Assembly (NCBI GenBank): GCA_022574255.1
Contig: JACZSK010000023.1
Span: forward strand, 1-32,730
Reading direction: 5' to 3'
Length of the DNA stretch: 32,730 nt
Source: Pseudomonadota bacterium
GTDB lineage: Bacteria > Pseudomonadota > Alphaproteobacteria > Sphingomonadales > SMXR01
Of the stretch, positions 1 to 8,126 are shown one piece after another. The stretch's first letter is position 1. Every line of letters begins with the position of its first letter. A program made the translations under genes and the position numbers. The notes under the pieces are model-generated. The model was given only the letters and a program-made list of their open reading frames with translations. It was not told the DNA's origin and ran no database searches.

Positions 1-324
1 GAACTCGGTGTCTCCGCGCAGGAAAGCCCGGGTTCCGTCTATGGGGTCGACGACCCAGACGCGCTCTTTCTCCAACCGATCGGGTTCGTCTTCGCTCTCT
101 TCCGACAGCCAGCCGTATTCGGGCCGCGCATCGCGCAATTGCTCTGACAAAAACTGATTAACCGCCAGATCAGCCACGGAGACCGGGTCGCCCTTGGCTT
201 TTTCCCAACACCGGGGGTCCTTGCCGAAATATTCCATGGCGATGTTGCCCGCCGCCCTGACCACATTGCAGATGAGCCTGAAATCTTCCTCGATTTCCTG
301 TGACTGCGATTCCGCACCGCTCAC
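1..324 (-). CDS. Inositol monophosphatase family protein (3' end beyond window)
   Basis: The N-terminal 108 residues are visible; the rest lies beyond the left edge. The reading frame contains two hallmarks of the Mg2+-dependent inositol monophosphatase superfamily: an EES motif in WLSEESEDE, and the metal-binding DPIDGT motif followed by RAFLRG, near residues 95-105. The GDPVSVADLAVNQFL segment is the usual helix before them. The family includes inositol-1-phosphatase, histidinol-phosphatase and CysQ-type 3'(2'),5'-bisphosphate nucleotidase, and these cannot be separated without the C-terminal half. The start is taken as GTG at 324-322, which overlaps the pmbA stop codon as GTGA and suggests translational coupling. 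The next in-frame ATG would remove part of the N-terminal helix. Family assignment is firm; substrate is unknown. Confidence 0.85.
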   Translation of the reverse strand, partial: MSGAESQSQEIEEDFRLICNVVRAAGNIAMEYFGKDPRCWEKAKGDPVSVADLAVNQFLSEQLRDARPEYGWLSEESEDEPDRLEKERVWVVDPIDGTRAFLRGDTEF

Positions 325-1673
325 GATCCGGCCACCATCATGCCGTCGATCCTCAGGGTCGGCGCATTGGTGCCGTAGCGGAACTCCAGATCGGACGCAG
401 GTGTCATATTCAGGAACATGTCCTTGAGATTTCCGGCGATCGTCACTTCGCTGACCGGATAGGTCTTCTCGCCGTTATCAATCCAGAATCCGGTCGCGCC
501 CCGGCTATAGTCGCCGGTGATGCCATCGACACCCATGCCAATAAGTTCGGTCACGTAAAAGCCGCTGTCGATTTCGCCAATCAACTGTTCGGGCGTCAAT
601 TCGCCCGCTGCCATGTAAAGATTGGTGGTGCCCGGCGAAGGCGGCGCTGAAGTGCCGCGGCTGGCGTGGCCGGTGGTATGCAGCCCCAATTGGCGGGCAG
701 CGGCGGTATCCATGACCCAACTCGCCAGCACGCCGTCCCTGATGATTTCCAGTTCTCTGGTCTCAATCCCTTCACCATCGAAAGGCTTGGAGCGCAGCCC
801 CCTGATGCGACGGGGGTCATCGATAATGTTAATTCCCTGCGCGAATACAGCTTCCCCCATCCGGTCTTTGAGGAAACTGGTGCCCCGCGCCACGGCGCGA
901 CCGCTGACCGCGCCGGCCAGATGCCCCACCAGGCTGTTCGAGACCCTTGGGTCAAACACCACCGGGAAGGCGGCGCTTTTCACCTTGCGGGCGCCTAGCC
1001 GCGCAACGGTTCGTGTGCCTGCGCGTTTGCCTATGGTGGCGGCATCCTCCAGGTCGGCAAAATGATGCGCGGAGGTATATTCGTAGTCGCGTTCCATGCC
1101 CGATTCATCGCCGGCCAGCACAACAGCGGAAACAGAAAAACTGGAACTCCTGTAGCTGCCGCGAAACCCGTTGCTGGCGGCCAGGGCAATCGAGGTATGG
1201 CTGCAACCGGCGCTGCCTCCTTCGGAATTGGTAACGCCGTCAATGGCGCGCGCTGCGTCTTCCGCCGTCGCCGCAAGCTCCTGCAGCGCCTCGGGCGACA
1301 ATTCCCTGTCATCCGACAGGTCCAGGTCGGCAATTTCCGCTGAGGCTAATTCGTCTTGGTCCGCGAGGCCGCAATAGGGATCCTCCGGTGCAATGCGCGC
1401 CATGTCGATAGCCCGCTGCACGAGCAAGGCGAGGGTTTCGGGTTTTCTGTCGGAGGTTGAAACAATAGCCTGCCTTTTGCCGATCAGCACGCGCAGCCCC
1501 AGGTCGGAGCCCTCTGATCGCTCAATTTCCTCCAGCGCGCCGAGGCGCACCGACGCACTGCCGGAAACACCCCGCACCAAAATTGCATCGGCTGCACTCG
1601 CACCGGCACGCATTGCGTCGGCAATAAGCGCGTCGAGAATATCGAGATCTGCCGCCAGGTTACTCTCAGCCAT
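321..1673 (-). CDS. pmbA: TldE/PmbA subunit of the TldD/TldE metalloprotease
   Basis: This is a 450-residue protein of the PmbA/TldD family, close to the usual 445-450 residues for TldE. The N-terminal half carries the family's RLGALEEIERSEGSDLGLRV segment, and the C-terminal half carries GHASRGTSAPPSPGTTNLYM and GDYSRGATGFWIDNGEK. It lacks the HExxxH zinc motif, as expected for TldE, which pairs with the catalytic TldD subunit. TldD is encoded in this window at 9025-10485. The family heterodimer degrades unfolded small proteins and peptides; in enterobacteria it processes microcin B17 and the antitoxin CcdA. The gene is followed by the overlapping inositol-monophosphatase-family gene, so the two are probably cotranscribed. 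ATG start at 1673. Confidence 0.93.
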   Translation of the reverse strand: MAESNLAADLDILDALIADAMRAGASAADAILVRGVSGSASVRLGALEEIERSEGSDLGLRVLIGKRQAIVSTSDRKPETLALLVQRAIDMARIAPEDPYCGLADQDELASAEIADLDLSDDRELSPEALQELAATAEDAARAIDGVTNSEGGSAGCSHTSIALAASNGFRGSYRSSSFSVSAVVLAGDESGMERDYEYTSAHHFADLEDAATIGKRAGTRTVARLGARKVKSAAFPVVFDPRVSNSLVGHLAGAVSGRAVARGTSFLKDRMGEAVFAQGINIIDDPRRIRGLRSKPFDGEGIETRELEIIRDGVLASWVMDTAAARQLGLHTTGHASRGTSAPPSPGTTNLYMAAGELTPEQLIGEIDSGFYVTELIGMGVDGITGDYSRGATGFWIDNGEKTYPVSEVTIAGNLKDMFLNMTPASDLEFRYGTNAPTLRIDGMMVAGS

Positions 1674-1996
1674 ACCGCATCTTTCAATTCAACAGATATG
1701 GGGAATAGCCCAACCGGTGCCTCAGGTCACGAACTCATAAGCCCGGCTTGCCGGAAAAAATTGGCTCCCGCCGGGAAAGCGGGAGCCAGAGGAGGTGCAA
1801 GGGAATACCTTCAAACAAGCGAAGGTATTGGATAAGGGCCTTTCGATGATCTTGCCGACTGTTTGTGCGAACAGCCAACTCAAAGGAACTAAATCCTCTT
1901 GCATCGCAAGGTCGAGCCATCATAGACACAAAAGCGGCGCGCGCATGTTCACGCCTGTTGACGGTCAGGTCACATTGCCGTGAAGGCGGGCGAAAT
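1674..1996. other. Structured intergenic gap between ubiD and pmbA
   Basis: I see no convincing gene in these 323 bases. The gap holds a run of inverted repeats: CCGG/CCGG at 1743-1754; a 9-bp perfect stem at 1763-1771/1779-1787 (terminator, listed separately); a second 9-bp perfect stem AATACCTTC/GAAGGTATT at 1804-1812/1821-1829 with an 8-nt loop; and CTGTT/AACAG at 1859-1863/1870-1874. At 1724-1742 lies a solitary copy of the terminal sequence of the inverted-repeat element found at 17147-17439. The pmbA promoter must lie in the low-numbered part, but I see no clear sigma-70 match. Confidence 0.6.
1753..1787 (-). terminator. Rho-independent terminator downstream of ubiD
   Basis: Read on the minus strand, a perfect 9-bp GC-rich stem (GGCTCCCGC paired with GCGGGAGCC, loop of 7) is followed by AATTTTTT. 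It would stop transcripts leaving ubiA-ubiD before pmbA. It sits about 210 bases past the ubiD stop codon, so the ubiAD mRNA would have a long structured 3' end. Confidence 0.75.
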
Positions 1997-3511
1997 TTAT
2001 CTGGATTTCCAGATCGGCGCGCCGCTGCCCGGCAGGCCCAGGTCCGGCCATTTCTTGCTGACCATGTCGATAATATCCTGGCGCATGGCGATCTTTGTTC
2101 CCCACTCCCGCGTGGTTTCGCCGGGCAGCTTGTTTGTGGCGTCCAGGCCTATCTTGCTGCCCAGGCCCGATACCGGCGAGGCGAAATCGAGATAATCGAT
2201 CGGCGTATTCTCGACCAGCGTAATGTCCCGTGCCGGGTCCATGCGGGTCGAGATCGCCCACATCACATCTTTCCAGTCACGGGGGTTTATGTCGTCATCC
2301 ACCACGATCACGAACTTGGTGTACATGAACTGGCGCAGGTATGACCAGACGGCCATCATCACCCGCTTGGCGTGGCCCGGATAGGCCTTCTTGATGCTGA
2401 CCACCCCGATGCGATAGGAGCAGGCTTCGGGCGGCAACCAGAAATCGACAATCTCGGGGAACTGTTGCCTGAGCAAAGGCACGAACACGTCATTCAGCGC
2501 TTCGCCCAGCACGCTGGGCTCGTCCGGTGGCCGGCCCGTATAGGTGGACAGGTAAATCGGTTTCCTGCGCATGGTGATGGCGCTGGCGGTAAAAACCGGG
2601 AATTGCTCAACCGAATTATAATAGCCCGTATGGTCGCCGTAAGGTCCCTCGTCGCGGGTGTCGTCCAGCGCCACATGCCCTTCAATCACGATCTCGGCCT
2701 CTGCGGGCACCTTCAGCGGCACGGTCTTGCAATTGACAAGCTCGACCCTCTTTTGCCGCAAGAGCCCGGCGAATTTATATTCCGACAAGGTCTCGGGCAC
2801 CGGCGTGACCGCTGCGATGATGGTCGCGGGATCGGCGCCGATCACCACTGCGGCGGGCAGCGGCTCGGGCTTTTCCTCTTTCCAGCGGGCGTGATGCTGG
2901 GCGCCGCCGCGATGCTTCAGCCAGCGCATCAGCGCCTGGTTCTTGGCGATTTTCTGCATCCGGTAGATGCCCAGATTAAAGTCGTCTTCACCCTTGCCGC
3001 TGGGCCCCCTGGTGACCACCAGTCCCCAGGTAATCAGCGGCGCCGGCTCACCGGGCCAGCAGGTCTGGATAGGCAGCCGGCCCAAGTCAATGTCATCGCC
3101 GGTCAGCACCACTTCCTGGCAGGGGGCCGATTTGACCGTTTTCGGCTTCATGGCCATGGCCACCTTGGCCAGCGGCAGCATGCCAATCGCCTCTTTCAGG
3201 CTGGCCGGCGGCTCGGGCTGGCGCAGCGTCGCCAACCATTCGCCAACCTCGCTCATCTGGTCGGGCCTGCGTCCGATGCCCGCTGCCACGCGCGCAACGG
3301 TGCCGAACAGGTTGACCAGAACCGGCATTTCCGCCCGCTCGCCCTTCTCGTTCAGCACATTCTCAAAGAGGATCGCCGGGCCGCCCTCGGCGATAACCCG
3401 GGTCTGAATCTCGGTCATCTCCAGTTTGGTGGATACGGGTTCCGTCACGCGCACCAGATCGCCGGATTTCTCCAGATGGTCGATAAAATCTCGCAGCGAC
3501 CGGAAAGCCAT
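1997..3511 (-). CDS. ubiD: 4-hydroxy-3-polyprenylbenzoate decarboxylase UbiD
   Basis: UbiD is the prenylated-FMN-dependent decarboxylase that turns 3-polyprenyl-4-hydroxybenzoate into 2-polyprenylphenol in ubiquinone synthesis. The 504-residue length matches the family (about 490-500). Visible hallmarks are the N-terminal [22 protein letters not shown], the central [18 protein letters not shown], and [13 protein letters not shown] around residues 285-298, which belongs to the conserved active-site region. The start ATG at 3511 lies 12 bases after the ubiA stop, so the two form one operon that uses successive steps of one pathway. The prFMN synthase UbiX is not in the window. Only the decarboxylase type, not the exact tail length of the substrate, can be read here. 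Confidence 0.96.
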   Translation of the reverse strand: MAFRSLRDFIDHLEKSGDLVRVTEPVSTKLEMTEIQTRVIAEGGPAILFENVLNEKGERAEMPVLVNLFGTVARVAAGIGRRPDQMSEVGEWLATLRQPEPPASLKEAIGMLPLAKVAMAMKPKTVKSAPCQEVVLTGDDIDLGRLPIQTCWPGEPAPLITWGLVVTRGPSGKGEDDFNLGIYRMQKIAKNQALMRWLKHRGGAQHHARWKEEKPEPLPAAVVIGADPATIIAAVTPVPETLSEYKFAGLLRQKRVELVNCKTVPLKVPAEAEIVIEGHVALDDTRDEGPYGDHTGYYNSVEQFPVFTASAITMRRKPIYLSTYTGRPPDEPSVLGEALNDVFVPLLRQQFPEIVDFWLPPEACSYRIGVVSIKKAYPGHAKRVMMAVWSYLRQFMYTKFVIVVDDDINPRDWKDVMWAISTRMDPARDITLVENTPIDYLDFASPVSGLGSKIGLDATNKLPGETTREWGTKIAMRQDIIDMVSKKWPDLGLPGSGAPIWKSR

Positions 3512-3523
3512 CGATTTATCTCC

Positions 3524-4450
3524 TCAATACCATTGCCCGGCGACGGCGCCAGCGAACAAAATCCAGCCCACATGGGTGTTGGATTTGAATATGCGCAGAC
3601 AATTGCCGGCGTCGGCAATATCCAGCGCCACGATCTGCCACACGAAGTGGACAGCCAGCCCGACCAGTGCCAGGTAATAGGCGGCGCCAAGCTCCGCTTG
3701 CCTGCCGGCTTCCGCGAACAAGAGCGCGGCCAGGCCATAGAAAAGAAAGAGCGCGGGCACGGTCTTTTCGCCCAGTTTCAGCGCTGTCGACTTCAGACCG
3801 ATCAACAGGTCATCTTCCTTGTCCTGGTGGGCATAAATCGTGTCGTAGCCGAGGGTCCAGAATATACCGCCCAGATAGAGTAATATTGGTGCGGCGCTCA
3901 ACTCGCCTTTGACCGCCGCCCAGCCCAGCAATGCGCCCCAGTTAAATGCCAGGCCCAGGACAATTTGCGGCCAATAGGTGACGCGCTTCATGAGGGGATA
4001 GACCGCCACCACCAGCAATGACGCGACGCCGACCTTGATGGCGAAGGGGTTGAACTGCAAGAGTATCAGCAGGCTGACAGCTGCAAGGCCGGCCATGAAC
4101 AGCGCCGCCTGCAAAGGCGAGACCTGGCCCGAGGGTATGGGTCGGGCGCGGGTGCGGGCAACCGCGGCGTCGAAATCCCGGTCGGCGATGTCGTTCAGGG
4201 TGCAGCCGGCGCCGCGCATCAGCAACGCCCCAATTGCGAACAGGGCAAGATACCAGGGGTCGGGCCAGGCCGCCTTTTCAGTGGCCAGCGCGATCGACCA
4301 CCAGCATGGCCACAACAGCAGCCATGTGCCGATGGGCCGGTCCATGCGCGCCAGTCGCAAATAGGGCCGCGCCGCGACCGGTGCCCAGCGTCCAACCCAG
4401 CTGTCCGGCACGGCGTCGGGCGTGCGCAAATCATTATCCCGCGTGGTCAT
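3524..4450 (-). CDS. ubiA: 4-hydroxybenzoate polyprenyltransferase UbiA
   Basis: UbiA is the integral-membrane prenyltransferase that attaches the polyprenyl tail to 4-hydroxybenzoate, just upstream of the UbiD step. The protein is 308 residues with eight to nine hydrophobic segments. Both aspartate-rich motifs that bind Mg2+-diphosphate are present: NDIADRDFD near residues 100-108 and YDTIYAHQDKEDD near 203-215. The RPIGTWLLLWPCWWS segment near residue 40 is typical of bacterial UbiA. It is first in the ubiA-ubiD operon. The ATG at 4450 faces rsmE across a 91-bp divergent gap. A paralogous assignment to heme O synthase is excluded because that enzyme is separately encoded at 13430-14356. Confidence 0.96.
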   Translation of the reverse strand: MTTRDNDLRTPDAVPDSWVGRWAPVAARPYLRLARMDRPIGTWLLLWPCWWSIALATEKAAWPDPWYLALFAIGALLMRGAGCTLNDIADRDFDAAVARTRARPIPSGQVSPLQAALFMAGLAAVSLLILLQFNPFAIKVGVASLLVVAVYPLMKRVTYWPQIVLGLAFNWGALLGWAAVKGELSAAPILLYLGGIFWTLGYDTIYAHQDKEDDLLIGLKSTALKLGEKTVPALFLFYGLAALLFAEAGRQAELGAAYYLALVGLAVHFVWQIVALDIADAGNCLRIFKSNTHVGWILFAGAVAGQWY

Positions 4451-4493
4451 TGCGTCTCCATGGCCTCTCCATGCTTTTCCATACGCGCGTTAG

Positions 4494-4505
4494 AGACTAA
4501 AGTCT
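4494..4505. promoter_or_regulatory. Inverted repeat in the ubiA/rsmE divergent gap
   Basis: AGACT and AGTCT arms separated by two bases form a 12-bp near-palindrome between the divergent start codons of ubiA and rsmE. This is a possible operator-like site. No known regulator motif is recognised and such short repeats occur by chance. Confidence 0.25.
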
Positions 4506-4541
4506 TCGTGATTATTTGGCGGGCGAGGAAGTTGGCGGTCA

Positions 4542-5324
4542 ATGTCGGACAAGAGCGAAAGTAAAATACGGGCACGCCTGTGGGTGGACTGCGCATTGAC
4601 TGCGGATGCCGAACTGGCGCTGAATTCCGCCGACAGCCATTATGTAACAACGGTGATGCGCCTGCGGGCCGGCGACGCGCTGGTTTTGTTCAACGGCCAG
4701 GACGGCGAATGGCTGGGCAAAATTACGTCGACCGGCAAATGCGCGGTCGGCCTGATCCTGAACGAGCAATTGCGCGAGCAGCAGCCCGAGCCCGATTTGT
4801 GGCTGGCCTTTGCGCCGGTGAAAGGGGCGCGGATCGATTTTGTTGCCCAGAAAGCGACCGAGCTGGGAGTCTCGCGATTGCTGCCGGTAATGACCGAGCG
4901 CACCAACGTCAGCCGCGTTAATGTCGCGCGCCTTCAGGCGAATGCCAAGGAGGCGGCTGAGCAGTGCGAACGGCTGGTGATCCCCGAGGTTCGCGAAACA
5001 CAGACTCTGACCGAGCTTATTTCCGCCTGGCCGGTCGGAAGGCGGCTGATGTTTTGTGATGAGACTCTCTCGGGCGGTCCGGCGCTGGAGGTGTTGCAAC
5101 AGGCGGCGGGGGATGGCGGCGCATCTTTTGACAACGCTTTCGACCATGGCCCCTGGGCGGTGTTGACCGGCCCCGAGGGCGGCTTCAGCAACCAGGAGCA
5201 CGAACTTTTGCGGGCCCAGGATTATGCCCTGGCGGTGACATTGGGCCCCAGATTGCTGCGCGCCGATACCGCGGCGTTGGCGGCGCTGACCCTGTGGCAG
5301 GCGGTGCTGGGTGACTGGCGCTAG
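4542..5324 (+). CDS. rsmE: 16S rRNA (uracil-1498-N3)-methyltransferase RsmE
   Basis: RsmE methylates N3 of U1498 in 16S rRNA in the assembled 30S subunit, using S-adenosylmethionine. The 260-residue product has an N-terminal PUA-like part with HYVTTVMRLRAGDALVLFNG (residues about 33-52), then the SPOUT methyltransferase domain with KATELGVSRLLPVMTERT. The C-terminal knot motifs are LTGPEGGFSNQEHELL and LGPRLLRADTAALAAL (residues about 207-250). Length and motif order are typical. The ATG at 4542 is preceded by a GAGGAAG ribosome-binding site about 10 bases upstream. The gene is followed by a hairpin and T-rich stretch, so it is probably a single transcription unit. Confidence 0.95.
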   Translation: MSDKSESKIRARLWVDCALTADAELALNSADSHYVTTVMRLRAGDALVLFNGQDGEWLGKITSTGKCAVGLILNEQLREQQPEPDLWLAFAPVKGARIDFVAQKATELGVSRLLPVMTERTNVSRVNVARLQANAKEAAEQCERLVIPEVRETQTLTELISAWPVGRRLMFCDETLSGGPALEVLQQAAGDGGASFDNAFDHGPWAVLTGPEGGFSNQEHELLRAQDYALAVTLGPRLLRADTAALAALTLWQAVLGDWR

Positions 5325-5330
5325 AAAATC

Positions 5331-5356
5331 TTGCGCAAGTGCGCAGTTTTTCTTTT
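5331..5356 (+). terminator. Probable Rho-independent terminator after rsmE
   Basis: A TGCGC/GCGCA stem with a four-base loop at 5332-5345 is followed by GTTTTTCTTTTCTT. The stem is short (5 bp plus a wobble), but the T-rich tail and its position just after the rsmE stop support the call. Confidence 0.6.
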
Positions 5357-5448
5357 CTTGAACCCCGTTGCACGGCACCCCAGTTTTCTTTAAGCCGCTA
5401 AAACAGGGTCGCTCGCGAGAGGCGTCCGCAAATTTGTCAGGTTTTGAA

Positions 5449-6798
5449 ATGTCCGGAAATTCCCACGAAATCCAGTCCAAGGCCGAACTTGTCGAAGCGT
5501 TGGAAGCGGGCAACAAGCCGCCTGAAGACTGGCGCATCGGCACCGAGCACGAGAAATTCACCTATCACCTGGAGGATTGCTCCGCCCTGGAATACGGAGG
5601 GGATAGCGGCGTTGCCGCACTGCTGGAGGGAATGCGGCGCTTCGACTGGCACCCCACCTATGAGGGCGAAAATATCGTCGCCCTGACCAAGGACGGTGCC
5701 TCTGTCACGCTTGAGCCGGGCGGGCAGTTTGAACTTTCGGGAAAGACGCTGGAGACCATTCACCAGACCTGTGACGAAGTGCATACCCATCTGGATGAAG
5801 TGAAGCAGGTTGGCGATGAACTGGGGGTCGGCTTTATCGGTCTGGGATTTCACCCGACATTGACGCGCGAGGCCGCGCCGCTGATGCCCAAGGGCCGCTA
5901 TAACATTATGCGGACCTATATGCAGACAAAGGGGTCGCTGGGCCTCGACATGATGCATCGCACCTGCACGGTGCAGGTCAATCTCGATTTTTCCAGCGAG
6001 GCCGACATGGTGAAGAAATTCCGCGTCGCGCTGGCGCTGCAGCCGCTGGCCACGGCATTATTTGCCAATTCGCCCTTCACCGAAGGCAAGCCCAACGGCT
6101 TCAAGTCATACCGCAGCCACATCTGGACTGACACCGACCCCGACCGCACCGGCATGTTGCCTTTTGTATTCGAAGAGGGTTTCGGCTTCGAGCGCTGGGT
6201 CGACTATATGCTCGATGTGCCGATGTATTTCGCCCACCGCGAAACCTATATCGACGCCTCGGGGCAATCCTTTCGTGACTTTATGGCGGGACGCCTTCCG
6301 GCCTTGCCCGGCGAAGTGGCAACCATGGCGGACTGGGAGGATCACCTGACCACGACCTTCCCCGAAGTGCGCCTGAAGACCTTCCTGGAGATGCGCGGCG
6401 CCGATGGCGGCCCGTGGTCAAAGCTCTGCGCGTTGCCGGCGCTGTGGGTGGGCCTGCTTTATGATGGTTCGGCGCTTGATGCGGCCTGGGACCTGGTCAA
6501 GGATTGGTCGCTGGAGGAAATGGAGGCGCTGCGCCGGGAAGTGCCGCGCCTGGCGCTGGAGGCGCCTTTCCGTGGCGGCACCCTGCTTGATATCGCCCGT
6601 CCGGTTATGGAAATGGCGCAGGCGGGCCTTAAGGCGCGCGCCCGGTCTGGCAAGAAAGACGCCGACGAAACCGAATATCTGGATACGCTGCTGGAGAGCG
6701 TTGAATCGGGACGCGTGCCCGCCGATGATCTGCTGGATGCCTACCACGGCGAATGGCAGGGCGACATCTCGCGGGTGTTCCAGGATTTCAGCTATTAG
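5449..6798 (+). CDS. gshA: Glutamate-cysteine ligase (plant/alphaproteobacterial type)
   Basis: This enzyme catalyses ATP-dependent joining of L-glutamate and L-cysteine, the first step of glutathione synthesis, in the cytosol. From ATG 5449 the product is 449 residues, beginning MSGNSHEIQSKAELVEALEAG. The conserved WRIGTEHEKF motif follows near residue 30, then LEPGGQFELSGK, and MRTYMQTKGSLGLDMMHRTCTVQVN-like substrate-site sequence in the middle. These are features of the plant-like class found in alphaproteobacteria (about 450-460 residues). The frame is open further upstream to an ATG at 5368. That extension is not conserved-looking and would place the start inside the rsmE terminator tail, so 5449 is preferred although its ribosome-binding site is weak. 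It converges on the GNAT gene with only an 11-bp gap. Confidence 0.94.
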   Translation: MSGNSHEIQSKAELVEALEAGNKPPEDWRIGTEHEKFTYHLEDCSALEYGGDSGVAALLEGMRRFDWHPTYEGENIVALTKDGASVTLEPGGQFELSGKTLETIHQTCDEVHTHLDEVKQVGDELGVGFIGLGFHPTLTREAAPLMPKGRYNIMRTYMQTKGSLGLDMMHRTCTVQVNLDFSSEADMVKKFRVALALQPLATALFANSPFTEGKPNGFKSYRSHIWTDTDPDRTGMLPFVFEEGFGFERWVDYMLDVPMYFAHRETYIDASGQSFRDFMAGRLPALPGEVATMADWEDHLTTTFPEVRLKTFLEMRGADGGPWSKLCALPALWVGLLYDGSALDAAWDLVKDWSLEEMEALRREVPRLALEAPFRGGTLLDIARPVMEMAQAGLKARARSGKKDADETEYLDTLLESVESGRVPADDLLDAYHGEWQGDISRVFQDFSY

Positions 6799-6809
6799 AT
6801 GTTCAGACC

Positions 6810-7262
6810 TTAATCCGTGAAGGTCAGCTTGCGCCGCATGACCAGCGCATCAGCGGGGCAGAGCAGCGCGTATTCCTGTGTAGCCTTGATGCCCGGCGGC
6901 ACTTCATCGCGGGTAATTTCCACGAAGCCGAATTTCGAGAAAAAGCCGCCGGCGGTGGTGGTCAGCAAATAAACCATTTCGGCGCCATGGCCGCGCATCT
7001 CGTTCAGCAATGCCTCAACCATGGGCATGCCATGGCCCTGGCCACGAACTTCGGGCGCGGTGACCACAGAGCGCAGCAACGCGTCGCTGCCATGTATTTC
7101 AAAGCCGCCGATTCCCAGGAACTGGCCGTCCTCGTCCTTGAAGAAGAAAAAATGGCGATTCGGCAGGGAAATGTCATCGTCCGGCAGCTCTTCCGAGCGC
7201 AGGAATGTCGCCAGATGATCGAGCTGGTCGTGGCCCACGGGCTCCGCGACAATCGCCACCAA
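6810..7262 (-). CDS. GNAT acetyltransferase, ArsN2-like
   Basis: A 150-residue GCN5-related N-acetyltransferase. The acetyl-CoA-binding motif A reads SVVTAPEVRGQGHGMPMVEALL (R-x-x-G-x-G/A type). It is followed by MVYLLTTTAGGFFSKFGF, which is characteristic of the ArsN2 branch named from arsenic-resistance operons. No ars genes are in the window, so the arsenic link is only a family label and the substrate is unknown. It is the second gene of a minus-strand pair, 31 bases after the PNPOx-fold gene, and may be cotranscribed with it. The C-terminus lies 11 bases from the gshA stop on the other strand. Confidence 0.8.
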   Translation of the reverse strand: MVAIVAEPVGHDQLDHLATFLRSEELPDDDISLPNRHFFFFKDEDGQFLGIGGFEIHGSDALLRSVVTAPEVRGQGHGMPMVEALLNEMRGHGAEMVYLLTTTAGGFFSKFGFVEITRDEVPPGIKATQEYALLCPADALVMRRKLTFTD

Positions 7263-7293
7263 TATTCCCCTGCTGATTGCGCCCTACCTCTGC

Positions 7294-7836
7294 TTAATCA
7301 TAGAGCCCGGTGGGGAGGCCGTCGATAGACTTGCTGTTTTCTTTTTCCTGATAATCGCGAATTCCATCCGCGCCCTTGGCCTCCGCCCATTTCGACATTG
7401 CCGCCCGGGGGCGGAGAAATTCCATTTCGGGGACGCCGTAGCCGCAGGATGTGGAGACGCTTTCCACATCGGCGAAAATGATCTGCCGCGCACCCGGGTA
7501 AACCGGAAAAAGGCCAATATGATTCTCGTATTCATCGCTGCCGGGCCGGGCGAAGGAGCCGCGACCGTAAATTCGCAAAATCCGCGCGTTACGGGAGAAG
7601 CTCATGAACATGAAGGTAATGCGCCCGTCATCCAGGATATGCGCCGCCGTCTCGTTGCCGCTGCCGGTAATATCCAGATAAGCCACGCGCTTTGCATTTA
7701 AGACCCGCAGGCTGTCCAGCCCCTTGGGCGAGAGGTTGATTCGCCCCTTCCCCGGCGCTGTGGCGACAAAAAAGACCGGCTGGGCGGCGATAAATTCGCG
7801 GTGCTTATCCGAAAGCTCTTCGAAGAACTCCGCCAT
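7294..7836 (-). CDS. Pyridoxamine 5'-phosphate oxidase-fold protein
   Basis: A 180-residue protein of the split-barrel flavin-binding PNPOx-like group. Typical features are FIAAQPVFFVATAPGKGRINLSP near residues 16-38, YLDITGSGNETAAHI near 60-74, and ARILRIYGRGSF near 95-106. This subgroup is usually annotated only as 'pyridoxamine 5'-phosphate oxidase family' and is not the PdxH enzyme; its substrate is not established. The start is set at ATG 7836 (MAEFFEEL) because GGAAGG lies about 8 bases upstream. An in-frame ATG at 7851 would overlap that ribosome-binding site. The gene diverges from the first small-membrane-protein cassette. Confidence 0.82.
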   Translation of the reverse strand: MAEFFEELSDKHREFIAAQPVFFVATAPGKGRINLSPKGLDSLRVLNAKRVAYLDITGSGNETAAHILDDGRITFMFMSFSRNARILRIYGRGSFARPGSDEYENHIGLFPVYPGARQIIFADVESVSTSCGYGVPEMEFLRPRAAMSKWAEAKGADGIRDYQEKENSKSIDGLPTGLYD

Positions 7837-7891
7837 AATCTTACCTTCCAATCCGGCGCGTATCCCTCGTGGTGCAAGGGCGAGGGGCGCT

Positions 7892-7957
7892 CTATTGCAA
7901 CAGTTTCTTAACTATACTAGGCTTTGGGCTCCTTCAACAAACCCTAGGGGGGGTTCA
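7892..7957 (+). promoter_or_regulatory. Duplicated leader, copy 1
   Basis: Bases 7892-7952 match 8523-8583 at 50 of 61 positions without a gap, and the last 26 (7927-7952 versus 8558-8583) are identical. A TATACT -10-like hexamer lies at 7913-7918 in the less conserved half, with no consensus -35 at the normal distance (TTGCAA at 7895 is only 12 bases away). If transcription starts near 7925, the invariant block is the 5' untranslated region. It ends in a G-run that serves as the ribosome-binding site and contains the palindrome CCCTAGGG. Confidence 0.7.
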
Positions 7958-8110
7958 ATGACTGACAAGATTATAGCCTGGGTTCTGGGCGGTATCTTCG
8001 TATTTGCATGGTTTTATGTTGGCTACAGCGACTATTACTCCATGGGTGACACGATCAGCCCAGGATATCTGATTTCGGCGGTCTTTACCGTCGGCCTGCT
8101 GAGAGCATAA
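7958..8110 (+). CDS. Small membrane protein A1 of duplicated cassette (unknown)
   Basis: A 50-residue protein starting MTDKIIAWVLGG and ending VGLLRA. Two hydrophobic segments (about residues 5-23 and 35-48) flank a short polar, tyrosine-rich linker with YSDYYSMGD. This predicts a two-helix hairpin in the membrane with both ends short. I do not recognise the family. It is followed 16 bases later by a second small membrane-protein gene. The whole arrangement recurs at 8590-8960, where the counterpart also starts M-T-[DE]-K-[IL]-I, has a D-x-Y in the linker and ends in an Arg-Ala type tail. The strong ribosome-binding site in the duplicated leader supports translation. Confidence 0.72.
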   Translation: MTDKIIAWVLGGIFVFAWFYVGYSDYYSMGDTISPGYLISAVFTVGLLRA

Positions 8111-8126
8111 TTGGGGAGACAATGAA

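Noticed and set aside
1722-1983. Short open frames of about 60 codons in the ubiD-pmbA gap
   Set aside because: They pass through the terminator hairpin and element end, lack ribosome-binding sites and show no hydrophobic or domain pattern.
2372-3883. Open plus-strand frame of 503 codons antisense to ubiD and ubiA
   Set aside because: It mirrors the codon structure of well-recognised genes on the other strand, has no family resemblance and lacks a ribosome-binding site; it is a GC-rich shadow frame.
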